Assembly: GCF_910596095.1 (NCBI RefSeq)
Contig: NC_056546.1
Span: forward strand, 23,650,425-23,714,424
Origin: Thunnus maccoyii
Lineage: Eukaryota; Chordata; Actinopteri; Scombriformes; Scombridae
Reading direction: 5' to 3'
Length of the DNA: 64,000 bases
Below, piece by piece: positions 12,385 to 26,500 of this stretch. A program made the position numbers and the translations under genes. The notes under the pieces were generated by a model. It was not told where the DNA came from. It did not search any database and saw only the letters and a list, made by a program, of their open reading frames with translations. Numbering within the stretch: the stretch's first letter is position 1; every line of letters starts with the position of its first letter.

Positions 12385-13780
12385 TAGGAGGGTCCAGCAT
12401 CAGAACTATTACTGTGCCTCCTACATCTTTATCACATGTTGGCTCACTGCACTAGGTACAATGTTAACAATGTGTCAGTTTCATCTCTCTCGACTCAAGG
12501 TCACTAAACACTGTGAAGAGCAAAGATAACATGACGTTGAGCAGAATCTACCGCACTAAAAAAAACACAGAGTTGCATACGATGCTCTCCTCTGTGACTC
12601 TGATGCACCCAGCTTCAGTATTTGTGGAGACGCCGCCGTGGGCGTCGAGATTCATGTTTTCCTCATTTTTCAGAGTGCCTTTAATGGTTCTGATTGGGTA
12701 TCCTAATCGAGGGATAGGCTGATAATGGGTATTTCATTCCTAACCTTTAACATAGACGTGTCTTGCGTCGTTTTGATAAGACTGGGCTAATTAAGACTTT
12801 CTACTGCTGCTGCTAATAACACTGTCCATGTGTTAATACTACAAATCTCCTGGTTTCACCCACTGTGTCTGTAACTACCGGGGCTTCACTCGACTCAAAC
12901 GAGTGTGGGAACAAGGGGAACTAAGTCATTAGACCTCAACTATGATTCTCTTCTTCATGTTGCCTTTACTGTGTTGGTAAACCGGATTGTATTTTCCAGT
13001 TCCGCCAAAGAGGACTTGCCGTTGTTTTTTTTTGTTTGTTTTGGGTTGTTTTTTTTTCTTCTTTTACAGCGCATTGGATTCAAGCTGACATTGTTAATGT
13101 TGTATGCTGTCTGAGTCACTGAGCCAATTTTTCTACTAACAAGTTTTAAGCTTTGGTTGACACATTTCTTTGTTAGATTCAAGTAAAATCATAATTTCAA
13201 ACATAATTTCTGTTCGTTTTTAGCCTTGTGGGTAGGAAGGACAGGGATTGCCACGTAGGACATTAAACCGAGTGCCAGAAAGCTCAGACAAACACAGAAA
13301 AGTATTTGAGAATTTCTTAATTATACTTCAGTTTGTCTGACAACTTACCTGCATCATCCCTTAACTGTACATATATTGAACCCAAGGCTTCAGAAACTTC
13401 ACCAAACAAATTATATGCAAATGTTTGGCCCAAGGTCTGGCACACTTGTACATTAAATGTTTCTAACATGTATAGCTTGTTCATGATGTAAATAGTTTTT
13501 GTCTTTGCAGTGTGGTCGGCGTACACTAGCTTTTGTCACAGATGCATTTTTGTTTAACGATTCACTTGAACAGAAGGATTTGATACAAGCTCTTACACTG
13601 TTTTAAGTGTGATTTAGATGCTCAGGCTTGCTTTTCGTTTCTGTCTGTGGGTCTTGGAAATGGTTCTCATTGTCTATCAAATACATTAATTTTATTAATC
13701 ATGGGACACGGGGATGAATTTATTTTCCACTCTTTGCAGATTTACTGCTGGGTGAAACTATGAAATTGTAAATGAAGTCA

Positions 13781-13899
13781 AATAAAATCAGAATCACTGC
13801 AGATGCCAAACACTGGATGTATTATGTTACTTTCTGAGATTTTTTTTTTTTCTTTAACGTGCTGCAAAAAATATCAATGTTAACACAACTGTGAATAAA
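13781..13899 (+). terminator. cacul1: cacul1 polyadenylation signals
   Basis: Two AATAAA hexamers at 13781-13786 and 13894-13899 lie about 1.4-1.5 kb past the cacul1 stop codon. The intervening DNA has no competing coding exon, so a 3' UTR of about 1.4 kb is the simplest reading. A third AATAAA occurs near 13963. Confidence 0.45.
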
Positions 13900-16173
13900 A
13901 TTCCACTTGGCTCAAATGCTGTTTCAGAAATCTCTTGCACAGAAATATTTTTTTTCAAAAACCAATAAAATCCTTGACCCTGCCAGATGTTTTAGCATTT
14001 AAGGAAACCACCAGCATTTCTTTACAGTGCATCACACACACACACACACAACACAGTGCTTTGAAATTGATTATTGCTGTTAATCTGCTGTGTTAACATT
14101 AGTGTGCGAGAGGCTCAGCAAGGGGCTTCTAATTCTGTAGGACGGAGGTCTCTGGCGGACCACTGGAGGTGGAATCCCTTTACAGCACGCATCCACTGGC
14201 CAATGAGCAGGGGAGCCACCCAGACACATGGGCCAGGCCTCCCCAAAATAACCTGAGACTACTGCACTGACAAATGTTGCTACGTTTACTGGTGACAGGT
14301 TACCCTAGCTACTCGGCTCCATATTTCCCTGTAAACTCGAAGGTTAACTCCTGTGCAAGGAAACCGGGAAGGCTGGACAGCTGCCTGTGTCCAAGATTTC
14401 CCCAGGTGGCAGCAACCGGATGACCAGAATCTCCCTGTTTGAGCACAGGTGCATTCTGAGGATTTATCAGTCCTTTCACAGGGGCCAGCAGGGTTTATTC
14501 TGAAGGTAAAACACACCATCCCCTAATTTGATTGTTGTTCACAGTGTCCTGATGATAGTCTTTTGGCATCAGCCTCATATGCTGTGTATAGCCTCAGAAA
14601 ATCTCTGACATTGAGCCTCAGACAGGCTATTTTTATTTGACAGTGAATGTTCTGCTCCTATTTAATTTAATTATCTCAGCCTGCATGGATGTGTGCTGCT
14701 GTGTTTAACCACAGGCCTGTTCATCTGTGTGGGCTGTTTAACGGCATGTTATCTCACTCAGCAGTGTATCATTTATGATAATCAGAGTTCTGTTTGTGTA
14801 ATTTGATTTATGATTGTTGTGACTGATCAAAATTACGATAACAAGGGCGCACAGGATGAGGGGGACTGCTTTTTTTTGATTTTCTTCATGTAAACTGACC
14901 CCTCGCTATTATTAGATATGACTTGGTGGGCTTGGAGCCTGTTTGCAAAGGATTAATGTACACAACAGCTGCAGCTTCAGGTCTGTTGGAAGGGCATTGC
15001 TGCCTCTCTTAATTGCGCTGATTTGAGTGTCAGTAGCATATGTGTACCCTATCTCATGTCTGTATTCAACAACTTGCTCATGCCTAGGGTCAAAAAGTTG
15101 TGAAAAGACTAAACGTAATATAGGTGTTGGCCTGGGGTGGAGAGGGGCGAAAAAGCCTGCATGTATCCCATCAGATCTGGTGTCAGTGCATGAACCTGAT
15201 AGCCTGTCGAGGCAAGAGGAAGGCTGAAATTAGGCTAAAATAAAAAGCTATTTTTACCAGATAACTCCTGCTTTTAACTACAGCCTCTGCATTCATGTTC
15301 TATCTTTGCACCAAATATTTAACATGAGATTGTTCATTGTGCATTTCTAAGTGCATATCATATGTTTGAAAAATACACTTCTAGCAGTTTTTATTACATC
15401 TAAATATGTTAAAGGATGAAAATATTTATTTTTATTTATTCCTCTATGTTACACTCCATGGTTCCATTAGTCATTATTCCTTTAGTTAGTTACTTAAAGG
15501 TCCATAAGAAATGTCAGTGACTTAAAGAACCATACATGGTTTTGCATGTTTTTTCCAATTTACTACAAATTTCATACACCTCACATTACTGTTTATCTTA
15601 CCATAAGTTTATATATTGATGTTCTATCTTCCAGACAGCTACTGGTTCCAGTTACTTTCTGTCCAGCATGAAAATCAACTTTTAGAGATCCTGAGACATT
15701 CATGAAAAAGGTAAGCATGCAGTGAAGATTTAGTTTCCTTTATTTTTTGTCAATTAGGTTATTGCACAGTAAATCAGTAGCAAATGGACTGTTGGTTTCA
15801 AGAAATCAATTGAATTGTCAAAAGTGTTAAAATGCCAGCAGTTTGTATCATACAATAAAACCTTGGGCCCTGGCTGCTCTCCAGGCAATGTGGACACACT
15901 ATACAGTCACGTCATGTTACATACAGTAAAAACAAGTACATGAGAAAATTAAATCAAAGAATTGAGAGTCGACTGCCAAACAGCAACTCTTTTAATGCAA
16001 GAACTTACCAAATTTTCACAATGTCCCTCTTTGTCTTAAATTCTCGGATTCTATGGAGGTTAATTTTAAACCTATTCTGACCTACCTGTGATGGAGGTAA
16101 CTATCTTAAAACCTATGGTATGTGTATTTTCCAACACAAATGTAATTGAATGCCTTGTGATTATTTCCCCAGC
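13900..16173. other. cacul1-mypn spacer
   Basis: No coding exon recognised. Contains a short (CA)n at about 14034-14050 and, near the right end, the possible mypn promoter and non-coding exon. CTATTTTTAT at 14637 and CTATTTTTAC near 15248 resemble MEF2 sites but miss the strict consensus. Confidence 0.4.
15610..15710 (+). promoter_or_regulatory. mypn: Possible mypn promoter and 5' non-coding exon
   Basis: The first mypn coding exon is preceded directly by a splice acceptor (ttatttccccag, ending 16172), so an upstream non-coding exon is required. The best candidate ends at 15710 with CATGAAAAAG followed by gtaagc. A TATATAT box lies at 15610-15616, which would place the start near 15640. The candidate exon holds two upstream ATGs, each opening a very short reading frame once spliced. 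The acceptor is seen; the exon and TATA assignments are inference. Confidence 0.35.
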
Positions 16174-17501
16174 ATGCAAGAGAACAACATTGACCAGTCA
16201 CCATCACTCTCTCAGCTCTTAAGGGAGAGCTACCTTGCAGAGGCCAGAGCCCAGCAGCGCCACAGCGAGATGAGCCGCTCAGATGCTTCTTCTGCACGCC
16301 TTCAGATCTATGGGTCACTCAAAGGAAAGGCTGAGGACTCTGGGGGCCACAACGACCCCCAGTCACCAGACCTGTCAGCCTTCCTCAGCCAAGAGGAGCT
16401 GGATAAGAGTGTCAACCTGGCCCGACAGGCCATCGGACATGAGTCACGTGAGGAGAGGGCAGAGGTCAAGGCCTCTGTCACACCATCAGCCGCCTCTAAC
16501 ATCTCCTCAGCTTCTTCCTCTACACCCCCTTCTGTTCCCTTCACTAACCTCTCTCCTGCTCCCTTTGCCGAACCCTCCACCGTGCCCTTCACACAGCCAG
16601 CCCCTGAATTCAAAGAACTGCCAGCAACACACACAACATTCACAGCAGAGAGAAAGATGCACAAGGCCTCCACACAGCAGGACAACATGGTAAGGAGCAG
16701 CAGGGACTCCAGTGAAGGATTCAATGACTTGAACAGGTCAGCAAGGAATGCCCCATACGGTCCGGAGACCCAGTCCAAGAAGGAGTTCCTCAACAAGGCA
16801 GCAGACTTCATTGAGGAGCTCTCCTCTCTCTTCAAGGCCAACAGCTCCAAACGGGTACGACCAAGGGCATGCAAAGCCCACAGGAGCAGGGTCCAGAACA
16901 AGAGCCAGAACGACGGGGCAGTTTATCCCCTCAGCTCAGACAACAGAGAGCGCTGTGTCATGGCCACGGAGGCGGAGAAGGAGGGACCCAGCCCTGCTGT
17001 TAGCCACCAACCAGAGGTCCAGCTGGACTCTGGGACTGAGCATGTGGAGTTTCAGGACTGCAGGATTACTGAGGAGCTGCAGCACAACTCAGTTTGCCAG
17101 GAGGCAGAGGAGGCTGGAAGCTGTGCCCTGACAGAAACTCCCTCCTACCCAGCAGAGCCTGTGTGCGAGCCTCCCCATTTCATCCAGAAACTGAAAAGCA
17201 GGGAGGTTCCTGAGGGCAGCAAGGTCCAGTTAGACTGCATTGTAAGAGGACTCCCAGTACCTGAAGTCCGGTAAGGAAAACCACAAACAGTCAACCTGAC
17301 TGACAGTTTCCATTCTGGTTGTTGCTAAGATGCCTGATTATAGTTGATTTCTTAGTTTTCATAACATACAGTACTTACTGCTTTCAGGATTTTATTCTGC
17401 ATTTGTCTCATTGTAAATCTAATATTTGATCAAGCTAAAAGTCCAGTGTGATGTCAGCATAATAGTTTATGTCTGTGACAATACGTATATATATGTATAT
17501 G

Positions 17502-17557
<56 letters not shown>

Positions 17558-20500
17558 CATACATGTATATGTATACATATATACATATATGTATACATAT
17601 ATGTATACATACATATATATGTATACATGTATGTATGTATATACACATATATGTATGTATACATATATACATAGACACACATATATGTATATGGGTCATT
17701 TGTTTGATTAAATGATGAAATCATTTTAGAACTGCATTGTCCATGCTCTTAAAAAATATATATGTACAGACATACAGTTTACAATTATCACAAACAAAAT
17801 TATCGCATGTATGTCGTCTGAAACCAATATATATCTGTGGCACTTATGTCGGCTGATAAGTAGCAAGAAATTGCAGTACAGACATGCCAAAGATATGTTT
17901 AAAATAATTTAGTCACAGTATTGTTGTAAGATAGTTTGTCCACCAGAGAGCACTGTTTATTTTGTGACTATAAAATGTTCTGTACATATCTTGGTCACTA
18001 TTCTTTAATAACCATATTTAAGGGATCCTTATTTTTATCAACAGTGATATTAGTATCAGCCTTTATAATGTTATCACATTTTTTTCCTTTCTCAAATATC
18101 AATATTGGCCTTAAAAATCCAGTATGGGTCAGGCTCTAGTTATACACAGGTTGGACACACCTTCCCATCCCCTTGAATGAGAAAGTGTGTCCAAACTTTT
18201 GACTGGTACTGTACATTGTTCAAAAAACACAGTAGCCCACAATGTGAGCCACGACCTGCTGTGTCTGAGCCTCAAATAATACTGAATATTACTTCAAGAA
18301 GTGTAAATTCAGATGAAATTATAAAGTTTTTTCCTCTGAGATCCTGAGATGATAGTCAACAGCTTACTCTAAGTGGTGTGAGTGTGTGTTTATGTAAATG
18401 CGTGTGTTGTTAGGTCATCGGGATTATATCTGTGACAAATATTAATCACAGTAAGCTTTCTGTTGTTCTTAAGAAGAATACCAGTAGGTTATTATCTAAA
18501 TAGTGCCATCTAAATCATTCCCCATCAACAGTTAAAATGTGCCAAAATATGAGTGCCTCTCATTCCATTTAGGGAACCTTTGTTATGGTAGTAAAGTAGA
18601 ATAAATGTTGAAAATCAACATGACAATACAATACTCACCAATTAACACTGTTCTTAATGGTATGTTTTATGTGTGCGTGTGTGTGTGGTAGTTTTGTTGG
18701 ATTTGTTGTAAAATTCTGGCTGGACATGCAGTTTTCCTCCAAGGACAACAAAGCCTTGGACTGAAGTGAAGCTGAGGTGTCAGACTATAGGGGCCATGGG
18801 CTTGTTAGTCCTACTGAACATTGTTGCGCCACTAACATATACTTGTCTGGGGAGAATGTAGCTCTCTGCCATTTTTAGACCGGACTGGCACAGCGAGCTG
18901 TAGTCGCCTCAGATAATGGAACCGACTGAGCTCTTGAACATGCAGCAGAGTTTGGTGAGATGATTTATTCAGTTGTTATTTGGTGGATATTTTTATATGG
19001 TTTCTTTGCTTGGTGCTTCCTTTCAGTCCCAGTCTTTTGCAAATGTACAGACACTTAAGTCCTGTGTCAGTATTTTGTTCTCAGCGTCTTACTTAAGTGT
19101 GTTTAAGCTTGACTCTTATATTGTATATTCAGCTGACATGAAGCGCTTTATATTGACCTTATTGTGATCTTGTTTTTCCTGCCCATGTAGCTACTGTGTG
19201 TGTGACTATGACTTAGAAGGGGTCGAAATAGAATTGTCAGGTTCATATTTCCCATCAGTTTGCAATGGTGTACTGTCTCTGGTGTGTCAGGGTATAGCAT
19301 TGTGTGTATTCTGTGTCTATGTTTAGTGTTGTGCATATGTGATTGGGTCAGTCAGAGCTCCCAGGCTTCAGAGGGAATCTCCTCTCTGGTTCTGAACTCC
19401 AGAGGGAAAATAGCCCTGACAGGTGCAGATAGCGGGGGCTTTGCCACACAGACCAGACATCTTCTCTACTACTCATGCTTTCAATTTAGACCCTTACTCA
19501 CTAGAAATGACATAGCTTGCTTCAAGCAGAACATAGACGGCATATTCCAGCAGCCTCTCCTGAGAACTGATCTTCAGTGTGGCTGCGTGTTTTCACTGGA
19601 CACCAGAAAATGAATTTCTCCCCGTAGATCAGCCACAGATTTTAGATTTGGGAGATCACTGAATTAGTCTACGTACTGATTTGAAAACATCATATCATAT
19701 GCACAGCTTGATGACAGCACTGGTTATGATTTATGGATGTGTGATTATGTCTTGCCAGAGAGTAACACATCACCTCATTCCTGTTTGTTTATTGGCTGGA
19801 TTTTTATAAAGGATCAAGGCCTCATCTGCTCAAAATAGACGTGGTCTGACATAGAGGCTGCTGCACATGTTGCTGGTCGGTACAGGGAAAGTTAGAGGTT
19901 CACTATTATAGTTTTACACTGAATAAATAGACTGTTGCCAGCTGAAACTCCAATTCAATAGATTTTACTAAATAGGACTAATGCCAGGTAGGATGTTTTT
20001 CATTCATCCATCATGTTTTAATGTGATTTTGTCTATTTATCCTAATTTGACAGCCTACACTGTACATTAGAATATTGGAGACAAAAAGATTAGGTAGGTA
20101 GGTTGTGGATTGAAATCAAACCTGACATTTGTAACTTATTGTTTAGCAAAAAAACAAAACAAAACAGACTTTTGATTAGGGTTTTAAGACACTGACCATG
20201 TAATCATAATACCCTGGTTTGAGTCTTTCCAGGGACTTAATTCAGGGTATCTGCAGATCTTGAAAAATCACTTCCCTGAAAAAAGGCGTTAGAAGGTATT
20301 AAAAAGTCTTAAATTTCATTCACTAATGTGAATAATGTGAATATTTTTTCTTGCCAGCTGTAGACAGCAACATAAGACATACATCTATAAAGGACATCTG
20401 AGCCTGGTTCTGCTTTCTATGTGGCATTGAAAAGGTCTTAAAAGTCATTAATCTGGTAAACACTGCATGTCACCCTGCCATCTCTTTCTCCCCTCATTTC

Positions 20501-23500
20501 CTTTCTACTCTCTACTGTCTAATAAAAATCCCCACTTGAAATGAAAAACTGACTTTCTTAAAAAGGTTTTTAAAGTAATAAACTTTTCATCAACACTTTA
20601 GATTCATTGTGTTGTGCTCAACATCAACAGTGTGTTGAGATGGCCTCTAAACTGGCAAGGCATGCTGGTATTGCTTCTTGTCTTACAGGGAAAGGGATAT
20701 GGCCTTCTCATCGAAACGTTTTCCTCTTGGCCTGCATAACTCTACTGAATGGCACAAGGCCAGAAGAACTATTAGGAAACAAGGAACGACACCACATGGT
20801 GCCAGCCTCATAGAAACAGTGGCAGAAGGTTAATAGAGGACTGTATAAAGAGGACTGTGTAAAAATGGGGGGTTTAATAGATCTACAAATTGATCTACAA
20901 GATTGAGCATAAGTTGCCCAGAGTTGCAGTTACACATGGTCACTCTCAGCATTATTTCAGTATAAATACACACAACCAGCCAATCTATCTCCACTTTGCT
21001 GGTGCTCGGAAAGAGATGACCATCTCTTTTTTTCTTTTTTTTAAAAATTGCTACTGATTGTGCCACAACTGCACAGCTGGAGGATATTCTGTAAATCTTT
21101 CTTTTTGCGTTTCCAGAAGTAGAGAAAAGTATATGATACAGCTACTCAGTTACTGAAATGAGAGCATTTTTATTTTATTACTTTCCACCCCTAACTATGA
21201 GTCATTTTGTTTTGGTTGTAATACATTTCATGCATAAAAGGCATCAAACCAAATTAATTTGTACAACATTCATTTTTTTTTATTTCTGAAGCATTTCTCA
21301 GAAAGGTTACAGAAAACATTAAATCCTACTTCAGGAAGCTATATTTTGAATTGCAGGTGGTTTTGTGAGGGCAAGGAGTTGGAGAACAGCCCTGACATTC
21401 AGATCATCACCAACGGTGAGCTGCACTCTCTGATCATTGCTGAGGCATTTGAGGAAGATACCGGACGTTACTCCTGCTTTGCATCTAATTTCTATGGCAC
21501 AGACTCCACATCAGCTGAGATCTACGTTGAAGGTGATTCTTGCATTTCCTTCTTCCTGACTGACACCTTCACAGGGTCATGTAAAGCACTGTTAGTGACT
21601 TGTTTGTTCGGTCCTATAGGTGCGTCCTCTACAGATTCTGAGGGGGAACAGCACTTTGAACATGTAGTCCAGTGAGTTTTTACTGTATTGTCATTAACAC
21701 CTTTTTCAAAAATGAATCTTAGTTACTTTATTGCAATGCTAAACGAGACCATCTCACCATTCTTCCCCCTGCGATTTTGAAAGGCTGCAGAGAAAACAAC
21801 CAAACTCAGCTCCATCTTTACCTCCATCAAGCCAAACTCTTCCTGAAGAAGCTGAAGACTCTCTGTCACCTCAACCTACAGCAGCCACTGAAGAACCAGC
21901 AGAGGAACTTTCCTCTCTGCCAACTAGCCAAATAGTCCAAGAACCTCTTCTACCAGTCCAGACAACAACCACTGTACTTCCAGTCCCAGAGATTTCTAAA
22001 GTATCTCTAGCATCCACAGCTCACCCTGCTCAGGAGGAGACAGCAGCGTTACCTGTGCAGGTCTTCCCTGTTTCACCGCCAAGCGATACAGAAGCCCAGG
22101 AGGTGTCAACATCCACCACAGTCACATCCACACCACAGCCAGTGCAGACAGCTACGTCACTGCCTTTAAACTCAGTGATCTCGACTGTGTTGCCTGTCCA
22201 GGCAGCTCCAACACAAACACCCCAACCTGAGGTAGAACAGCTAAAATGTTTCCTTCTGCTACATTTTTTTCAATTATTAGTTCTGTATATTTTGATCTAC
22301 ATGTCCTCTGTGGGGGTTTTTTTTGTTTGTTTTCAGATTCAAACCTCTAACCCAAACTTTCTGCAAGGATTGAACGGGCAACCAATAATGGCTGCCCCTG
22401 TATTCACAAAGGTAGAACTGCCTCAAAAGGATGTACTGTATCCGGTCTGCTACTGACTATTACATGTTTACTGATGTATCATACACCCTATGTTATCACA
22501 CTAGAGCCTGCAGGACCTCCTTGCGTCAGAAGGCCAGCTGGTGGTGCTAGAGTGTCGTGTGAAAGGAGTGCCATCACCCAGAGTGGATTGGTACCAAGAA
22601 GGAAAATTAATTGAAGACTCTCCTGATTTCAGGATCCTACAGAAAAGTAAGCTATATGTCTCAATCGTGTGCTACACTCATAAGAGAAATACATATTTGC
22701 TTTGTGTATTTTTTTTAGGAAAGTTGCGTCTTTTGTAAATGCAAACACTCATGATTTTGTGTTAAAATAAAAATAAAATAGCAGTTTCACTCCAGATGCA
22801 ATTCCACTGTAATGAATAAGAAGCAAGATGAAAAAAATGCAAGAAGGAGCAAAATTTAATGGCTTAATGGCATCTTAAATCAATCCAACTTAATTGGTTT
22901 TAATTCAAATGAATTCCAGAAAGTTCAAAATTGATTTGCCACCAAGTTTCTTGAGAAACAAGAAAATAAAAACACAATGTTGCTACAATAAACATCAACA
23001 AATCCCCTCCAGACATATCTCAAGATAATAAAAACACATAAAATGCTTTGAATAATAATTTGTGTCTAGTATGGTCTTTCCACAAAAAAATCTTTACCTA
23101 CAGAAAAATCCTTAAAATTACATCCAAAATCCACAAATATGCAAATATTGTTGATTTTTTTGTAGTTTATCTGCTGATTTCAGTCTATGTCCATTCTCAG
23201 TCTATGTGCACTGGAGGTTTCAAGCTTTCATATAGCATTTGTGTAAGTTGCATATTGGACTATGATTGGCCTAAACTAGTTGTGATGTCACAAATCGTGC
23301 TTGTAGATACATACCTGTAACTAAGATTTAAGGTGAGCACAAAGTTTCCTCCTTCAGCAGATGAATGTGAAAACAGCCCTCCAGTGTCAAATTCTGCACA
23401 TACATCATTCTGCACAGTGAAGCTCAAACATCCAACTGGAGGAGCAAGAAGCAAAACACATTTTCAAGTGGATGGATCTTGTCTTCAAGTTGCTTGAATT

Positions 23501-26500
23501 AGTATTTTGGTGCAAAATAAAACCCAAAAAACTGAGTTGACTTTTTAAGATTCATACTTTTCTTCAAAATTAAGTGACTGTTTGTCCATTCAGAGACATA
23601 AAAACATTTAGCATAAAAAGTCTCATTAATATCATCCTGTCAAATAGGAACTTTGAGAAGAAAAATGCTGCTATTGCAGTAAAAGATTTTAAGGTTAAGA
23701 ATGTGTTTACATGCACAAATCATCACAAAACAAGGTGTTGATGCATTGTTGGCATTCCTCTTTGAATATTTGCTGTAGTTGTGGAATTCCTGCAACATAA
23801 ACATACTTCATACATTTCTTAAGGGAAATTATGAACCCATTGTGGTATATGATCAGTGATACTGAGTTCAGACAGTTTTAAAAATCTGTATTAATAATCA
23901 TTATTGAACCACTACCTCAAAAATCCTAGTTTATTACAATTTCATAATGATTTTGGTATTCTTTTTCTTTCCAGAGCCCAGATCTCCAGCTGAATCAGGT
24001 ACATATTTAATTAAATCCTCAACTGTCAAAAATGTAAGTGTTGACTGCAGCTGCCTGTCTGTGTATGATGCTGCAGTGTGTACACATTACTCTGCTGAAG
24101 TGTTTATAGTCCTTGGCGGAGGCTCCTGCTCTCGTTTTGTACATAAGCCAGGGCTGCTTTTCCCTGACTCTGGACCTTATACGGTAGTCTCTCATCCTGT
24201 GTCGAACCACCATGGCAGATCATTTCAACCTGCATTAGCTTCAGATAGACTCTCAGCCCCGGTGATACAAAGAAACCTCCCTGCTGCAGCGTTTGAAACA
24301 CGAGTCATGTATCTTTCCTCACTGTATTAAGACTCTCAGCTAGCTGAAATATGATGCACTCGTATCAAACCAACTTGATCATGTGAGTATCACTTTTTTA
24401 CCATTGCCTCTAGAGGAAATATGCACTTTGGTCATTGCTGAGGTCTTTCCTGAAGATTCAGGGATGTTTACTTGTACAGCAAGCAACAAGTATGGAACCG
24501 TGTCCAGCAGTGCAGCACTAAGGGTCAAAGGTAACACTTTCTGTTCCACCTTACAAAAACACGAGCATCATTTCAGTCTTATGTCAATACACTGAATTTA
24601 CTCTATATCCATCTTTCTGATTCTCTTCAGGCAATGGCAGCAACAGCAACCACATGAGGCCTTTCAGCAGTTCAACGGTGGAGCCCAATCAAATCCAAGA
24701 ACCTTCCTCATCAGATCTCACAGCTTCCACTGCCAATGTCAAAACAGAGGTTACTGTGACCAACAGCATCAAGCCCCACTCCAGCACCATTCGCCTAGAT
24801 CCACTAGTCTCTAGCTCCTTGCGCCTGGACCCCTTAAACACCAGCACCTTTCATCTGGACCCCCACAGCTCCAGCATGTTGCGTTCAGACTCCCTGCGCA
24901 CCAGCCTACCCAGTCTAGAGCCCACCAGCCTGACCAGCAGCTCCTACCTGAACTCTCGCAGTGCCAGCACCCCCAGCTTAGATCCTCTCTACCTCCGCCA
25001 GGACCCTCCTGGATACAGTGGAGCACGTCCAGAACCACAGAGCAGTGGACAGGTGCTCTCATATCCAAAACCCTTCACTGCCCCACCTGTGGTTGAGCAG
25101 GGAATGTCCAGACCTCCACTGACATCGCTTGACACAAGCCCCAAAGTCAAGGAGACCCCAAACCATCAGAATGGGACCCCCATTGTGGTGCCCCTCCCTG
25201 ACCCACCTCCTAATTCCTGCCTGAAGACAGGCAACCAGACAAACCACAGAGATTCTCGCTCTGGCTCCAGAGTTGGTCTGCGTGTGCACTTCAAACTGCC
25301 TGAGGATGAGGAGGATGAACGAAGCGACGAATCCAGTCCGTCTGATGAATATGATGCTCAGGCATTGCTCAGCAAAGAACCACCACCAGTGCTGGCTAAA
25401 CCCAAACTGTGAGTAGAGCAGATAAATGTATATGTAAATGAATATCAGGAATAGTGTCCTGAAACAACCACAAGGCTGTCAGCGACAATATAGTATAAAG
25501 AAAAAAAACATTACTGCCTACAGATTGAGATTTTGCATATGAGTAATGCAAATCATGATATTTATTATATCAAAGTGAATTTGATCCTCCTCCTCCACTC
25601 CAATTGAATCCTCCTCCTCCTCTGGCTCAAGTAGCAGCTGTAATCAGTCGCAATTCACAATTGAATGCATGCGGACTTCAAATGTGGACGTTCAGGCTTT
25701 CCAAAACAAAGGATGGCATTTTCTATTTGTAAGTTCACTTACTAACTATGCAAATATTTCAGGCAATACTGTAAATCTAGTTGAGTGATTTGCTGTTTAC
25801 AACTGTTTTGTATATGAAATCGTAGGCTTAAACAACAAAGGTAAATATGAAAGTTTGTCACTTACTGTTTACTCTGATTAAATTTACAGTAATTGCTGTT
25901 ATATGATAAATTTAAGAGACTCCCTATTTAGAATCAAAGCTGAAAGTGTCTGACAGTGTTTTGTTTGCAGGCTTCTTGTTGGTAGCCCATAAAAGGGCAG
26001 AGTATTCTTCATGCTGACTTTGGCTCATTCCTGCTTGGGTATACAGCACAGACTTGCTGTAATTTATGAGAGGACTGCTCTGAGCCTCCCCTCATCATCA
26101 CCATGTATAGTGTCTTTTTTCAGTTGATGCATTATTCTGGTTTTTGCTTGATCGACAGGGACCCAGCTCAGCTCCAGCTTTTGCACAATCAGGTCCTCAT
26201 GGAGCAGCAGCAGGAGACTGAACCTGTGACCCAAACCCACACCCAGACTCAGTCCCACCCGCCATTACAGATCCAGATCCAGCCCGAGGTCCAAAGCTCC
26301 CATGATGGTCGGCTTTGGTCACCCAGAATGCACTCTGAACCTCATCCACCACATTTCCAGCCCTACCTTAACACCACAACGCCCAACTCTGTGTCTCCAC
26401 TGACCACAGCCCACCCTGCTCCCTCATTGAGCTCTGCTCCAGCACTCAATACGACCTTTTCACCCCTCAACACGTCTCCTGCTCCTCCTTCAAGCTCCCC

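Larger units (their letters stand above)
17271..21356. other. mypn: mypn first coding intron (4.1 kb), repeat-rich
   Basis: The largest intron of the gene. Holds the GT/TA microsatellite at about 17490-17690, a mini-palindrome at 18145-18215 and a possible hAT-like fragment at 20243-20477. No exon-like segment was found in it. Confidence 0.5.

Noticed and set aside
16308-16901. 197-codon minus-strand frame in mypn exon 1
   Set aside because: Antisense shadow of a real exon; the plus frame matches myopalladin throughout.
17426-17724. Several overlapping open frames of Cys/Val or Tyr/Ile/His repeats on both strands
   Set aside because: They are translations of the GT/TA microsatellite; open in all frames with no protein-like composition.
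23947-24330. 127-codon frame in mypn containing the microexon
   Set aside because: Only the first 24 nt after the acceptor are coding; the rest is intron up to the next exon at 24414.
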